This document shows positions 41,941 to 51,900 of a stretch of 64,000 nt of DNA, piece by piece. The DNA is from Bacillus_BA songklensis. Its GTDB lineage: Bacteria; Bacillota; Bacilli; Bacillales; Bacillaceae_H. A model generated the notes under the pieces. It searched no databases, was not told the DNA's origin, and saw nothing but the letters and a program-made list of their open reading frames with translations. The translations under genes were made by a program, and so were the position numbers. The stretch spans positions 43,219 through 107,218 of the forward strand of contig NZ_JBHRZT010000044.1 in the NCBI RefSeq assembly GCF_042649685.1, given 5' to 3'. The stretch's first letter is position 1. Each line of letters begins with the position of its first letter.

Positions 41941-43880
41941 GTGCTGTCGTCGCGGTTGTCGGAGAAGGATTGTTGGAGGACCTTGTTTGCGAAGAACTGT
42001 CCGCCCAATATCAGGTAGTTCGTCATACCGATTTCAAGGGAGGAGTACCGGAAGCGACTGATTTGGTTCTGATGTTGCACGATGCCTGGAATCCCTCCGT
42101 TCATCAAAAGGCGGAAGAGGTGTTACGGCCAACCGGCATCCCCTGGCTGCGAGGCTTCGTTTCATTTGGCGAGGGCGTGGTCGGGCCGCTGGTTCGCCCG
42201 GATACGCCGGGGTGCTCCCAGTGTGCGGAAATAAGACGCCTTATGGCAGGACGCGACCGTAAAGAAATGTGGGAGATCCAACAGAGGCTGGCAGCGCGCG
42301 GAGAAATGCCGCGTGACGCATGGGCATCGCGCACGGGACTTTTGCAGATGGCCCACCTGATCGGGGCCGAGGTACAGAGGGTAGTGCAAGGTGATCAGGC
42401 TCACTCAGAAGGACGGGTATTTTTAATCAATCTGAAAACACTGAAGAGTTCATGGCATTCCTTTCTGCCCGATCCGTTGTGTCCGGCTTGCAGTCGATTA
42501 CCCGACGATTCACCGACAGCGGCCCGAATTTCGCTGCAACCAAGCCCGAAGATCGGCACCGACAGTTACCGCTGCCGTTCGATGGATGATCTGAATAAAG
42601 TTCTAGTCAAAGACTATCTGGATCAGCGGACTGGCTTTTTGAATGGTAAAATGTATGACCTCGTGCCGCCATTTGCCGATGTAAGTATCAATCTGCCTTT
42701 GTTCACGGGGGACGAGGGAGCAGCAGGCCGGACTCATTCATACGCGGTAAGTGAGTTGACTGCCATTTTGGAGGGGTTGGAGCGGTATTGCGGTCTAGAG
42801 CCCCGCGGCAAACGGACAGTGATTCATGATAGTTTCCGCAATCTGGAAGATCAAGCGCTCAATCCTATCAAGGTAGGCGTGCATGCAAAGGAACAGTATG
42901 CGCGGCCTGGTTTTCCATTTAAACAGTTTGATCCTGATTGCCCAATCAATTGGGTATGGGGCTATTCGTTTTTGCAAGAACGTCCCATTCTGGTTCCAGA
43001 GCTGCTTGCCTATTACAGCTTGGGCTGCGGGAAGGGATTTGTCTATGAAACTTCCAACGGATGTGCGTTAGGCGGAAGTTTGGAGGAGGCCATTTTCTAC
43101 GGTATTTTGGAAGTGGTGGAGCGTGATTCGTTCCTGATGACTTGGTACGCGCAGCTGACCCTCCCGCGTCTTGACCCTTATTCCGCTAACGACCAAGAAT
43201 TGCAGTTGATGGTCGACCGCGTGCGGGCGGTGGGGGGATATGATCTGTATTTGTTTAACTCGACGATGGAGCACGGCATTCCAAGTGTTTGGGCGTTGGC
43301 GAAAAACAGGAAGCAAAAGGGATTGAATATCATCTGTGCGGCCGGAGCTCATCTGGATCCGGTACGGGCGGTGAAAAGCGCGGTTTACGAGTTGGCTGGA
43401 ATGATGCTGACGCTTGACGAGAAATTCGAGGCGAACCAGGAGGAGTATGTGCGAATGCTGCAAGATTCTTCCCTGGTGCAGAAGATGGATGATCACGGAA
43501 TGCTGTACGGTTTGCCCCAAGCAGAGGAGCGCCTGCGGTTTTTGCTGGACGATAATCGTCCGTTGCGAACGTTTGAGGAGGAATTCAAGTGGAAGGCGAG
43601 AAATAAAGACCTGACCGATGATCTCAAGGACATTCTTCAGGTGTTTCGTCGATTGGACCTCGATGTGATTGTGGTGGACCAGACGACACCGGAAACCATA
43701 CGAAACGGACTGTATTGCGTGAAGGTGTTGATCCCGGGGATGCTGCCGATGACATTCGGGCATCACCTTACTCGTGTAACAGGGCTGGAGAGGGTACTCA
43801 GGGTACCAATGGAACTCGGGTATGCGAAACAACCGCTGACACTTGAACAGCTCAATCCACATCCGCATCCGTTTCCATAA
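41937..43880 (+). CDS. Fused E1-like/YcaO azoline cyclodehydratase (SagC-SagD type)
   Basis: 647 aa. Residues 1-190 are the ThiF-like partner (WLRGFVSFGEGVVGPLVRPD, with zinc-type Cys CSQC and CPAC). From about 200 follows the YcaO ATP-using domain: ELTAILEGLERYCGLEPRG, GGSLEEAIFYGILEVVERDS, AVKSAVYELAG, and the C-terminal proline motif NPHPHPFP characteristic of azoline-forming YcaOs. It converts core Cys/Ser/Thr to azolines at ATP cost. The GTG start overlaps the preceding stop by 4 nt, with AGGAGG upstream. Confidence 0.9.
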   Translation: MSAVVAVVGEGLLEDLVCEELSAQYQVVRHTDFKGGVPEATDLVLMLHDAWNPSVHQKAEEVLRPTGIPWLRGFVSFGEGVVGPLVRPDTPGCSQCAEIRRLMAGRDRKEMWEIQQRLAARGEMPRDAWASRTGLLQMAHLIGAEVQRVVQGDQAHSEGRVFLINLKTLKSSWHSFLPDPLCPACSRLPDDSPTAARISLQPSPKIGTDSYRCRSMDDLNKVLVKDYLDQRTGFLNGKMYDLVPPFADVSINLPLFTGDEGAAGRTHSYAVSELTAILEGLERYCGLEPRGKRTVIHDSFRNLEDQALNPIKVGVHAKEQYARPGFPFKQFDPDCPINWVWGYSFLQERPILVPELLAYYSLGCGKGFVYETSNGCALGGSLEEAIFYGILEVVERDSFLMTWYAQLTLPRLDPYSANDQELQLMVDRVRAVGGYDLYLFNSTMEHGIPSVWALAKNRKQKGLNIICAAGAHLDPVRAVKSAVYELAGMMLTLDEKFEANQEEYVRMLQDSSLVQKMDDHGMLYGLPQAEERLRFLLDDNRPLRTFEEEFKWKARNKDLTDDLKDILQVFRRLDLDVIVVDQTTPETIRNGLYCVKVLIPGMLPMTFGHHLTRVTGLERVLRVPMELGYAKQPLTLEQLNPHPHPFP

Positions 43881-43902
43881 GCGGTGACTAGGAGGTAGGA
43901 GG

Positions 43903-45480
43903 ATGAGTCTAGAGGAGTTTCTGCACCATTTACATTTCGACATTGACAAGGCAAGCCCGCCGGACTGGGAGGTGGATTGGGAAGATGCACCGCTTGCGTA
44001 TAAGCTCTACCGTGGCTTGCCTGCTATTCCGCTTTCTCCGGAAGTGCCGCTGACGCTTGACGAACGGGAGACACACGCAAAGCCTGACCTTCGCAGAATC
44101 GGTCATTTTCTCTGGTATGTATTCGGCCTTACTCAATGTTGCCAGTCAGTCTTTACCTTGAATTCCACAGAACAATCGGCGGACCTAATGCAGTCGTATC
44201 GGCGGTTTGCTCCTTCCGGTGGAGCGTTGTATCCAAACGAATTGTACGTGTATCTGAAGATGGAGGATTTGCCTGCTGGAGTGTACCATTATGATGTGGC
44301 ACACCACCGCTTGGTGTTGTTGCGAGAAGGCAATTTTGATTCATATATAGCCCGGGCTCTTGGTAATCGCTGTGACATGTCCGCTTGTTTTGGTACCGTT
44401 TTTGTGTCGACAATGTTTTGGAAAAATTTCTTTAAATACAATAACTTTGCCTACCGTCTGCAAGGGTTGGATGCTGGTGTGCTGATTGGACAGTTACTGG
44501 AAGTGGCGAAACGGTTTGGCTTCGCATCGGGGGTGTACTTCCAATTTCTTGATCGGGCCATCAACCATCTGCTCGGGCTATCCGAACAGGAGGAGAGCGT
44601 GTATGCGGTTATCCCGCTATCGGTGGAACCTACAATCTGGTTTGCTAACGGAAGTGATATAGGCGGGATTGTCTCTGCCGCCGAATTGTGCCGGGAGTTG
44701 ACCGCGATTCAGTATCAGCACTACGTCCGGTCACGGAGGGTCAAAGAATATCCGATGTTAACCAAGATGAATGAAGCGTCCATGCTGGAATCAACGGAAT
44801 CATTTCGACAGATCAAGGCGACGGAGAGTATGAATTGTGAGGGTCAAGCGGTAGCTCTGCCTCACGTGAAGCGGTTGTCGTATGATCTGGCGTCAGTCTG
44901 CCGAAAGCGATATTCACCGGACATGGATTTCGTTTTGGGAAAGGTAAGTCAAACGCAACTGGCCGCTCTGCTGCAGGAGGCGACGGCTTCCTTCTCGTAT
45001 CGAAATGATTTGGATGGTGCACATAAGAAGCACGAGCCCCGTGTCTCACTGTATGGCTGTTTGTATAATGTTGAAGGCATTCCGGATGGTGCTTATCATT
45101 ATGACAGCACTGCTCATGCGTTGCGACAGGTATATCTCGGAGATCATCGACTCCGGTTGCAATACGGAATGTCTCTAGATAATGTAAATTTGTTCCAAGT
45201 ACCGCTCTGCCTGCATGTGGCAGGGGATAAGGATCACTTCAAAACGGGACTGGGGTACAGAGGATATCGCATCCAACAAATGGAAGCGGGTATGCTCGTG
45301 CAACGATTACTGTTAGCGACGTCAGCCATCGGGATGGGGGGGCACCCGCTCCTCGGGTTTGATGCGAACTTGTGTGATGAGATTTACAAAATGGATCCAC
45401 AAGGAAAAACCAGCCTCATCCAAATCCCGATCGGTCCCTATCGACATCGCCCTTGGTTGAGGGGAAGTTTGCATAGCTAA
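43903..45480 (+). CDS. SagB-family azoline dehydrogenase, two-domain
   Basis: 525 aa, FMN-dependent oxidase turning azolines into azoles. Two nitroreductase-like halves are visible. The first contains RFAPSGGALYPNELYVYLK, GVYHYDVAHHRLVLL and LQGLDAGVLIGQLLEVAK; the second repeats the theme with GIPDGAYHYDSTAHALRQV and YRIQQMEAGMLVQRLLLA. The first keeps the SGGALYPNE flavin motif, the second lacks it, so only one half may bind FMN. AGGAGGTAGGAGG precedes the ATG. It ends the cluster; no exporter or protease follows. Confidence 0.88.
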   Translation: MSLEEFLHHLHFDIDKASPPDWEVDWEDAPLAYKLYRGLPAIPLSPEVPLTLDERETHAKPDLRRIGHFLWYVFGLTQCCQSVFTLNSTEQSADLMQSYRRFAPSGGALYPNELYVYLKMEDLPAGVYHYDVAHHRLVLLREGNFDSYIARALGNRCDMSACFGTVFVSTMFWKNFFKYNNFAYRLQGLDAGVLIGQLLEVAKRFGFASGVYFQFLDRAINHLLGLSEQEESVYAVIPLSVEPTIWFANGSDIGGIVSAAELCRELTAIQYQHYVRSRRVKEYPMLTKMNEASMLESTESFRQIKATESMNCEGQAVALPHVKRLSYDLASVCRKRYSPDMDFVLGKVSQTQLAALLQEATASFSYRNDLDGAHKKHEPRVSLYGCLYNVEGIPDGAYHYDSTAHALRQVYLGDHRLRLQYGMSLDNVNLFQVPLCLHVAGDKDHFKTGLGYRGYRIQQMEAGMLVQRLLLATSAIGMGGHPLLGFDANLCDEIYKMDPQGKTSLIQIPIGPYRHRPWLRGSLHS

Positions 45481-45600
45481 GTAAGATAAGAATGAGATTA
45501 GGTGAAATTAGACGATTTAACGAAAGAAGCAATCTTTATATAATATAATTTGTTGAGACTAGGCGATAGTAGATGAGATGAGTGCATCTATATAAATTCA

Positions 45601-45702
45601 CATAAATCATTTGACATAAATAAAAAGCATTTATGTCAAATCCTTTGTAAGCCCGTTCAAGATGAAAAAAAAGAAAGGCGCAACGCAAATAGAAGAAAAA
45701 CC
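45601..45702 (+). repeat. Dispersed repeat copy B with TTTGACATAAAT palindrome
   Basis: Palindrome arms ATTTGACATAAAT and ATTTATGTCAAAT (45609-45621/45629-45641), loop AAAAAGC. The reverse complement of the whole stretch matches 8692-8849 minus its 50-nt insert. Confidence 0.75.
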
Positions 45703-45739
45703 GGTGACAGAGGTTAAAAAATTAAGTGGGAATTATATA

Positions 45740-45786
45740 AATTGACAGGGGAGAGGCCGCTCGCTTTGAACCCGGTCGGAATCGTA
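45740..45786 (+). repeat. Direct repeat, right copy flanking the TOMM region
   Basis: Pairs with 38686-38733 in the same orientation; about 46 bp with few mismatches. Confidence 0.7.
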
Positions 45787-45805
45787 TATGACCGAAAAAG
45801 AGAGT

Positions 45806-45860
45806 GGACCCGTCATGAAAATTCGGCAAAATCAGAGGATTCCATGACGGGTCCTTTCAG
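45806..45860 (+). terminator. GGACCCGTCATG hairpin
   Basis: 12-bp stem with a 25-nt loop followed by TTTC; terminator-like and possibly the end of TOMM operon transcripts. Confidence 0.5.
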
Positions 45861-46113
45861 TAAAGATCAACTTTTATCATTAATTCGAGACTTATGGGAC
45901 ACCCTCCTGCAATGAGCCGTCATGAAAAATCCAAGAAAATCACGGATTTCAGTCACGTTTCATCGCAGAAAAAATAGATGGTTGTCCTTCCCTGAAGGCT
46001 TTGGGGTCAGCCCCTTTTTTTGTAAGGAAAGCGGCTTGACGATTTAATCCCTCATTTAATGGAGTCTGCCTTTTGCTGGACCATAGCTACAGCTCCGTAT
46101 TCTCTTTATTTTT

Positions 46114-48237
46114 TTATTTTTTTGTTGCATGGTATATCATCTTGTATATTTCTAGTTGACTATTGATCATCGGTTCCTGTTCTGTCCGTTTTACGTAATG
46201 ATAATTTCCTTCAGGATCTTGTTCACGGGCTTTTACATTATCCGCCAACATCACCGATAGCCAATCGTGGATTCTCTCCTTTAAGTGGTCATCCAAAATT
46301 GGAAATAAAATTTCTACACGATTCTCCATGTTTCGTGTCATCATATCAGCAGATGATAAAAAGGTTTTTTCTTCACCATTATGATGAAAATAATAAATAC
46401 GGCCATGTTCTAAAAAGCGTCCAACAATACTGCGCACTTTAATATTCTCGCTTACCCCCTTAATACCGGGTCTCAAACAACAAATGCCCCGTATAATTAA
46501 GTCGATTTTCACACCGGCATTTGAAGCTTCATACAGCTTCAAGATTAACGTTTTGTCTGTTAATGCATTCATTTTGGCAATAATACGGCCATTTTGATGT
46601 TTTTTATGAAAGGCGATTTCTTGATCGATTAATGAAATAAAAGCTTTGCGAATATCGAATGGTCCTACTGATAAATGGTGATATGCTGGTTTTTCAGTAT
46701 AAACGCTTAAAAAATTAAAGAAGTTTGTAGCATCAATACCTATTTGTCTATTCGATGTAATTAAGCCTAAATCTGTATAAATTTTTGCTGTTGCATCATT
46801 ATAGTTTCCTGTCCCTAAATGGACAAAACGTTCAATCCGTCTGTTTTTACGACGAACAACGAGTGTGATTTTACTATGTGTTTTTAAATGGGTGATTCCA
46901 TAAATAACATGGCAGCCGGCTTGTTCAAGCTCTTTTGCCCAATGTACATTATTCTCTTCATCAAATCGGGCTTTTAACTCAACAAGAACTGTAACTTGCT
47001 TTCCGTTTTCTGCCGCACGTTTTAATGCTCTAATAATGGGGGAGTGACCGCTCACACGATACAATGTTTGCTTAATAGCCAAAACATCCGGATCGTCCGC
47101 AGCCCCAGATACAAAATCGATGACCGGTTCAAATGATTCATATGGATGATGAAGTAATATGTCTTGTGCTAATGCTTTCTCAAAAATATCTTCGTTGGCC
47201 GCTAAATCTTTCGGAGGCTGAGGAATCAGTCTTTCATCAACAAGGTGTTCATGTGTTGTTTCAATACATTTATAAAATGAAAACAAAAATGTTAAATCAA
47301 GCGGACCATCAATGATATATGTATCTTTTTCATGAATTTCAAGCTCTTCTTGCAAATATTCCAGTATATTTTGATCGTAATTGCGACCATCTATTTCAAG
47401 TCGAATTTCAGCACCCCATTTTCGTTTCTTTAATTCTTTTTCAATCTCCCGAAGCAAATCACATGCTCCTTCTTCATGAATGGTCAGATCTGCGTTTCTT
47501 GTAATGCGAAATGGTGTAACACTTTTAACCATATACCCTTTAAAAAATTTATGGATAAAATAAGTAATGACGTCTTCAAGTAAGATAAATGTTCTCGTCT
47601 GGAGCTTAGTTGGTAACTCCACATAACGATTTAACACGGCAGGAACCTGTACAATGACCAGCTTGCCGTTTGATTGACCAATTTGAATGCTTTCTTCTGT
47701 ATTTTCTTCAATAACAATCGCCAGGTTTAAACTTCTATTCAATAACAATGGAAATGCACGATACGCATCAATGGCCATCGGAGTCAAAACGGGGAAAATT
47801 TGTTCATTAAAATATGTTTCTGAAAATGAAATCTGGTCCTCGCTTGCTTGCTCAATCGAGATAATGGAAACGCCTTCAGCTTCTAACCTGGGCAGAAGAG
47901 GTTTGTTATATGTCTGGTATTGTAATTCAACCAACCCATGTGTTTTTTTGGAGATAAGCGATAATTGTTCTTTCGGAGTCAAGCCGGCTTTATTGTCCGG
48001 TTTATTAAACCCTGCTTTGACTTGATCTTTTAATCCGGCCACACGGACCATAAAGAATTCATCTAAATTTGAGCTGAATATTGCAAGAAACTTAAACCGT
48101 TCCAGCAAAGGATTTTCTTCATCCATTGCCTCTTCTAACACGCGTTGATTAAACGCTAACCAGCTCAACTCACGATTGTTATAATTGACGGGATTTTCCA
48201 AATGTTTTGTATCGGCCGTTGTATTCATTATTTCCAC
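46114..48237 (-). CDS. ppk1: Polyphosphate kinase 1
   Basis: 707 aa, makes polyphosphate from ATP. PPK1 features in order: NRELSWLAFNQRVLEEA, FLAIFSSNLDEFFMVRV (N-domain), the head domain, FVSGAADDPDVLAIKQTLYR, ARFDEENNVHWAKELEQAG, the phosphohistidine region GITHLKTHSKITLVVRR, HLGTGNYNDATAK, and STADM-like LSSADMMTRNMENRVEILFP. Start at GTG 48237 or ATG 48228; neither has a strong ribosome site (GGTGGGCG upstream). It stands alone. Its upstream sequence is partly duplicated at 54059-54112. Confidence 0.95.
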   Translation of the reverse strand: MEIMNTTADTKHLENPVNYNNRELSWLAFNQRVLEEAMDEENPLLERFKFLAIFSSNLDEFFMVRVAGLKDQVKAGFNKPDNKAGLTPKEQLSLISKKTHGLVELQYQTYNKPLLPRLEAEGVSIISIEQASEDQISFSETYFNEQIFPVLTPMAIDAYRAFPLLLNRSLNLAIVIEENTEESIQIGQSNGKLVIVQVPAVLNRYVELPTKLQTRTFILLEDVITYFIHKFFKGYMVKSVTPFRITRNADLTIHEEGACDLLREIEKELKKRKWGAEIRLEIDGRNYDQNILEYLQEELEIHEKDTYIIDGPLDLTFLFSFYKCIETTHEHLVDERLIPQPPKDLAANEDIFEKALAQDILLHHPYESFEPVIDFVSGAADDPDVLAIKQTLYRVSGHSPIIRALKRAAENGKQVTVLVELKARFDEENNVHWAKELEQAGCHVIYGITHLKTHSKITLVVRRKNRRIERFVHLGTGNYNDATAKIYTDLGLITSNRQIGIDATNFFNFLSVYTEKPAYHHLSVGPFDIRKAFISLIDQEIAFHKKHQNGRIIAKMNALTDKTLILKLYEASNAGVKIDLIIRGICCLRPGIKGVSENIKVRSIVGRFLEHGRIYYFHHNGEEKTFLSSADMMTRNMENRVEILFPILDDHLKERIHDWLSVMLADNVKAREQDPEGNYHYVKRTEQEPMINSQLEIYKMIYHATKK

Positions 48238-48238
48238 T

Positions 48239-48294
48239 GTAAACGCCCACCTTAAAAGAAAATATCATAATTAAAACATGTCCAATATGTTCTA
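48239..48294 (-). repeat. ppk1 upstream sequence (duplicated at 54059-54112)
   Basis: GTAAACGCCCA, AAGAAAAT and CAATATGTTCTA words occur in the same order at 54059-54112, roughly 85 percent alike by eye. Confidence 0.65.
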
Positions 48295-48334
48295 GATTTA
48301 TTACTCAATTCAACATGGACATTAACAAACGGAA

Positions 48335-48367
48335 ACGAGCCTCGATCATAACGAGGCCCGTTTTTTC
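48335..48367 (+). terminator. Terminator-like hairpin upstream of ppk1
   Basis: ACGAGCCTCG/CGAGGCCCGT with a 7-nt loop and T6 on the plus strand. Its orientation suits plus-strand transcripts although the neighbours are on the minus strand, so its role is unclear. Confidence 0.5.
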
Positions 48368-48441
48368 TGCGTTTACATTAATTGCTGTCCTATTTCATTT
48401 TATTTATGTTTAATGGATGGAGCATTTAAGACTTTAAACGC

Positions 48442-48813
48442 CTAAAACTGTTCGACTGGCTTATTTGTATTCTCTTCTTTAAACAAATGACTAAATGTCT
48501 GCTTCGTTTTTTCAGCAGCTTGTTTTGTTTTTTCGATTCCTTCTTCTACTCCTTTTTTCATGGTTTCGGACACATCAGAAACCATCATCATTTCTTTTTC
48601 GGCTTTTGCTTCCTCTACAATCGTACCAAGCTGTTTCCTTACACCAGTTGTTAAATCTTTCACTTGATCTCCTAACGCAAGGACTGCTCCTGCTCCTTTT
48701 ACTAACAATCTCCGTGTTCCCTTTCTTGCTCCTGGTGAAAGTGCCAGAACGATCGTCGCAGATGCGATGACTAGTCCCATTGGATTATTTAAAGAAAAGA
48801 GTTTTTTAAACAC
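48442..48813 (-). CDS. YtxH-like small membrane protein, arm 1 of the duplicated module
   Basis: 123 aa. One hydrophobic segment (NPMGLVIASATIVLALSPGARKG, about 9-30), then a basic stretch GTRRLLVKGAGAVLALGDQVK and a long helical Glu/Lys region. It shares the line KGAGA-LALGDQ-K-LT-G and AKAEKE with the protein at 59843-60283, so the two are paralogues. GTG 48813 follows AAGGAGGT. It is divergent from the giant P-type ATPase gene, as is its paralogue. A role as a small scaffold or partner of the pump is inferred from this conserved linkage. Confidence 0.7.
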   Translation of the reverse strand: MFKKLFSLNNPMGLVIASATIVLALSPGARKGTRRLLVKGAGAVLALGDQVKDLTTGVRKQLGTIVEEAKAEKEMMMVSDVSETMKKGVEEGIEKTKQAAEKTKQTFSHLFKEENTNKPVEQF

Positions 48814-48979
48814 GACTATACCTCCTTACATTTGTATGTAAACCCTAGCCAAGATATTAGACTCTTTATTTTTTCTAGTCTTTCATCAAAAGTTTTTTTA
48901 ATGCCTGTATAGAACTGGGAATTTTGTCTAAGATATATCGTATGTGAAAAACGATAGACATAGAAAGGGGGGAGCAGAT

Positions 48980-51900
48980 TTGGAAGCAATGGCCTTTAAA
49001 AAGAGATCATGTCATGTCCTTCCGGGAAGGTTGCGATTCGAACTTTTTGGACTGAAAAATAACATCGAGATTGCGAAAAAGTTTGAACTCATTTTTTCTT
49101 CCATAGAAGGTGTTACATATGTAAGGGCAAATTGGAACACAGGCAAAGTACTCATCCTATTCGATGAACAAAGAACCAGCGTTGCCATTCTTACTTTATA
49201 CATAAAAAAAGTGGAAGAAGTGTTATTCAAGAAACAATTTGAACAACTGAACGAACAAAATGAAATTGAGGCTAAGGAAGAACATGTATATAAAGAAGTA
49301 GCTGCGATGGCTGAACCAACTGTGAACTCTTCTTATTTTGAAGTGATGCCATACGCCCCAAAAACACAAACAGACGATGAAAGAGTTCCGTTGCCTCTTG
49401 CCTTGTCTGTTACAGGCCTTGGCGCTTTAGGAATGAAACAGTTATTTGTGGGGCGGTCTGCCTTGGCAAGACACCCGTTGCCTTTTTATGCAAGCAGCTT
49501 TATCGCCGTTTCTACTGGCTATCCTTTCATAAAAAGAGGTTTGCAGAAATTGGAGCGAAACAAAAAGTTAAATATTGATTTATTGTTCGGAGCTAGCTCG
49601 TTAGCCTTGGCACTCATTCGTGAAAACCTTATTGTTTTAGCCGGAATCAGTGTTTTGCAATTTTTAAATTGGAAAAGAAAACGGGAACACCATGACATAT
49701 TGGATCAACCTTATGTATCTCCTAAAGTTGAAAGATACAGCAAACGAATGAGCAGGCTTGGTCTAGCTGCAGCTGGCATCAGCTTAGCTGTGTCGCGTAA
49801 TCCATTATCAGCATTAGCGATTTTATTAGCAGTAAACCCTCGTCCTGTTTTAACTTCAACAGAGTATACATGGAAACAAGCCGAATACATGGCAAAGGAA
49901 ACAAAACAATACATCCCGGAAAATGGGTCAATCTATCAATTATCGCAAACAAAGGCGATTGTTTTTGATGATGCTTCCTTGATTGTTTCGGACGGAAACG
50001 TAAATCAACATTGTGATACGCTTTTTAAAAGTGTGAAGCATGGAACAAAGATTTCGATATTAAAAAACAAGAAAAATGTAGATATCGGTCTATTAGCACA
50101 ATATTTACAACAGCAGTATAACTTGCACTTAGCTGAAATTGATGATTCATTCCCAAGACAACGGGAGGAAGTCTTATTTATTTCAAAAGATTTAATTTCG
50201 GAAGATAAGGTGGTTTCGTATTATCCAACTGTAAAATTATCAAAGTTGCCAGAGCTTATAAAAAGCTATCAATATGCAAAAGAAATCGACCATATGGTTG
50301 AAAACAATCTGAAAATAACTTCCATATGGAATGTTGCAGGCGCCGTAATCGCTGCTCCTTTACTTGTTAGTGCACCAGTTATTAATTTAATGGCTGATGC
50401 GCTTACTTTATCGTTCTTAACAAAATCCAAACGACGGACAGAACAATATTTTGCAAAGGATCAGCAGCTGCAGCAAAAACAGCCTATAACAAGTAGACAT
50501 CCTAATATTGCATGGCATGCTATAAATGAACAAGAGGTTATTCGCCGTTTGCAAAGCCATACAATGAATGGATTAACAAATGAACAACATCAGCAAGCAC
50601 TAAAAACATACGGCACAAACACGTTACGACCAAAAGAGCGGCCACATTGGCTAAAAAGCTATCTCGCTCAACTCAAAGAGTTTACAACTGTCATTTTAGG
50701 AACAACAGCTGTATTAAGCATGTTGACAGGACACTTATTTGATGGAATCACCATGTGCTCCATCCTCTTATTAAACGCAGGAATCGGCACATTACAAGAA
50801 AGAAAAGCTGAACGTGCTGTTGAAACGATGACACAGTTTGTCCCGCTGAGTTGCCATGTCGTCCGTGATGGGGGGAAAGTTGAAATCGACGCTGCCCAAT
50901 TAGTACCTGGTGATATTGTTGAACTTGAAGCAGGCGACCGTATTCCAGCGGACCTTCGCATTGTTCAAGCATGGAATGCGGAAGTGGATGAATCTGCATT
51001 ATCTGGTGAATCATTGCCGGTTCGCAAAACAGCAAGCGTTGTGGCAGAAGACGAATCGCTTTCAGATCGAACAAACATGCTGTTTATGGGGACAAACATG
51101 ACGAGGGGCAAAGCAAGAGCAATTGTCGTGCAAACAGGCAATAGCACAGAGATGGGGCACCTTCTTGCATTGTTAAATACAGAAGAAGATCAAGAAACAC
51201 CTCTGCAAAAACAAGTCACATCCATTAGCAAAACGTTTATGAAAGCTGCTCTTGCAGCTGGTGTAGTCGTATTTGCTGCGGGATTGCTGCGAGGAAAACC
51301 ACTATCACAGATGGTTACATCCGCATTGGCTCTAACGGCGTCAGCGATTCCTGAAGGCTTGCCTGTCACAATCACGGTTGCCTTAACAGCAGGTATTTTT
51401 AGAATGTCCAAGAAAAAATCACTCGTTCGTAAACTGTCAGCGCTTGAAACGTTAGGCCGAACAACGGTGATTTGCTCTGATAAAACAGGTACACTAACAA
51501 AAAATGAAATGACCGTGAAAAAAGTTGCCACGATGAGCGATGAGTTTACGGTTTCTGGAGATGGCTATGCGCCGGAAGGAACAATTGTTCATACAGATGG
51601 CAAAGAAATATCATCAAAAGAGCTAGATAAGCTATTAAAAATTGGCCTATTATGCAGTAATACAACATTGCACTACGAGCATAATCGCTGGGACATTAAA
51701 GGTGACCCGACAGAAGGTGCCATTATGACATTGGCAGCGAAACGAAATGTTCGATTAGACAATCATGCGCATTGGACACGTATGCATGAAGTGCCGTTTG
51801 ATTCTAGCACTGGCATGATGAGTGTTGTTTGTAAAGATGAAACAAATCACAAAGAATGTTATGTCATGGCAAAAGGATCGGTTGAAAAGATGTTACAACG

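Larger units (their letters stand above)
45481..46113. other. Repeat-rich region after the TOMM cluster
   Basis: No gene. Holds dispersed repeat copy B (45601-45702), the right direct repeat (45740-45786), a 12-bp hairpin (45806-45817/45843-45854), and a GGGACACCC half-site (about 45899). Confidence 0.6.

Noticed and set aside
43068..43949. 293-codon minus-strand frame opposite the YcaO gene
   Set aside because: Antisense to a well-supported cyclodehydratase; composition (His/Gln/Arg-rich) is typical of a shadow frame.
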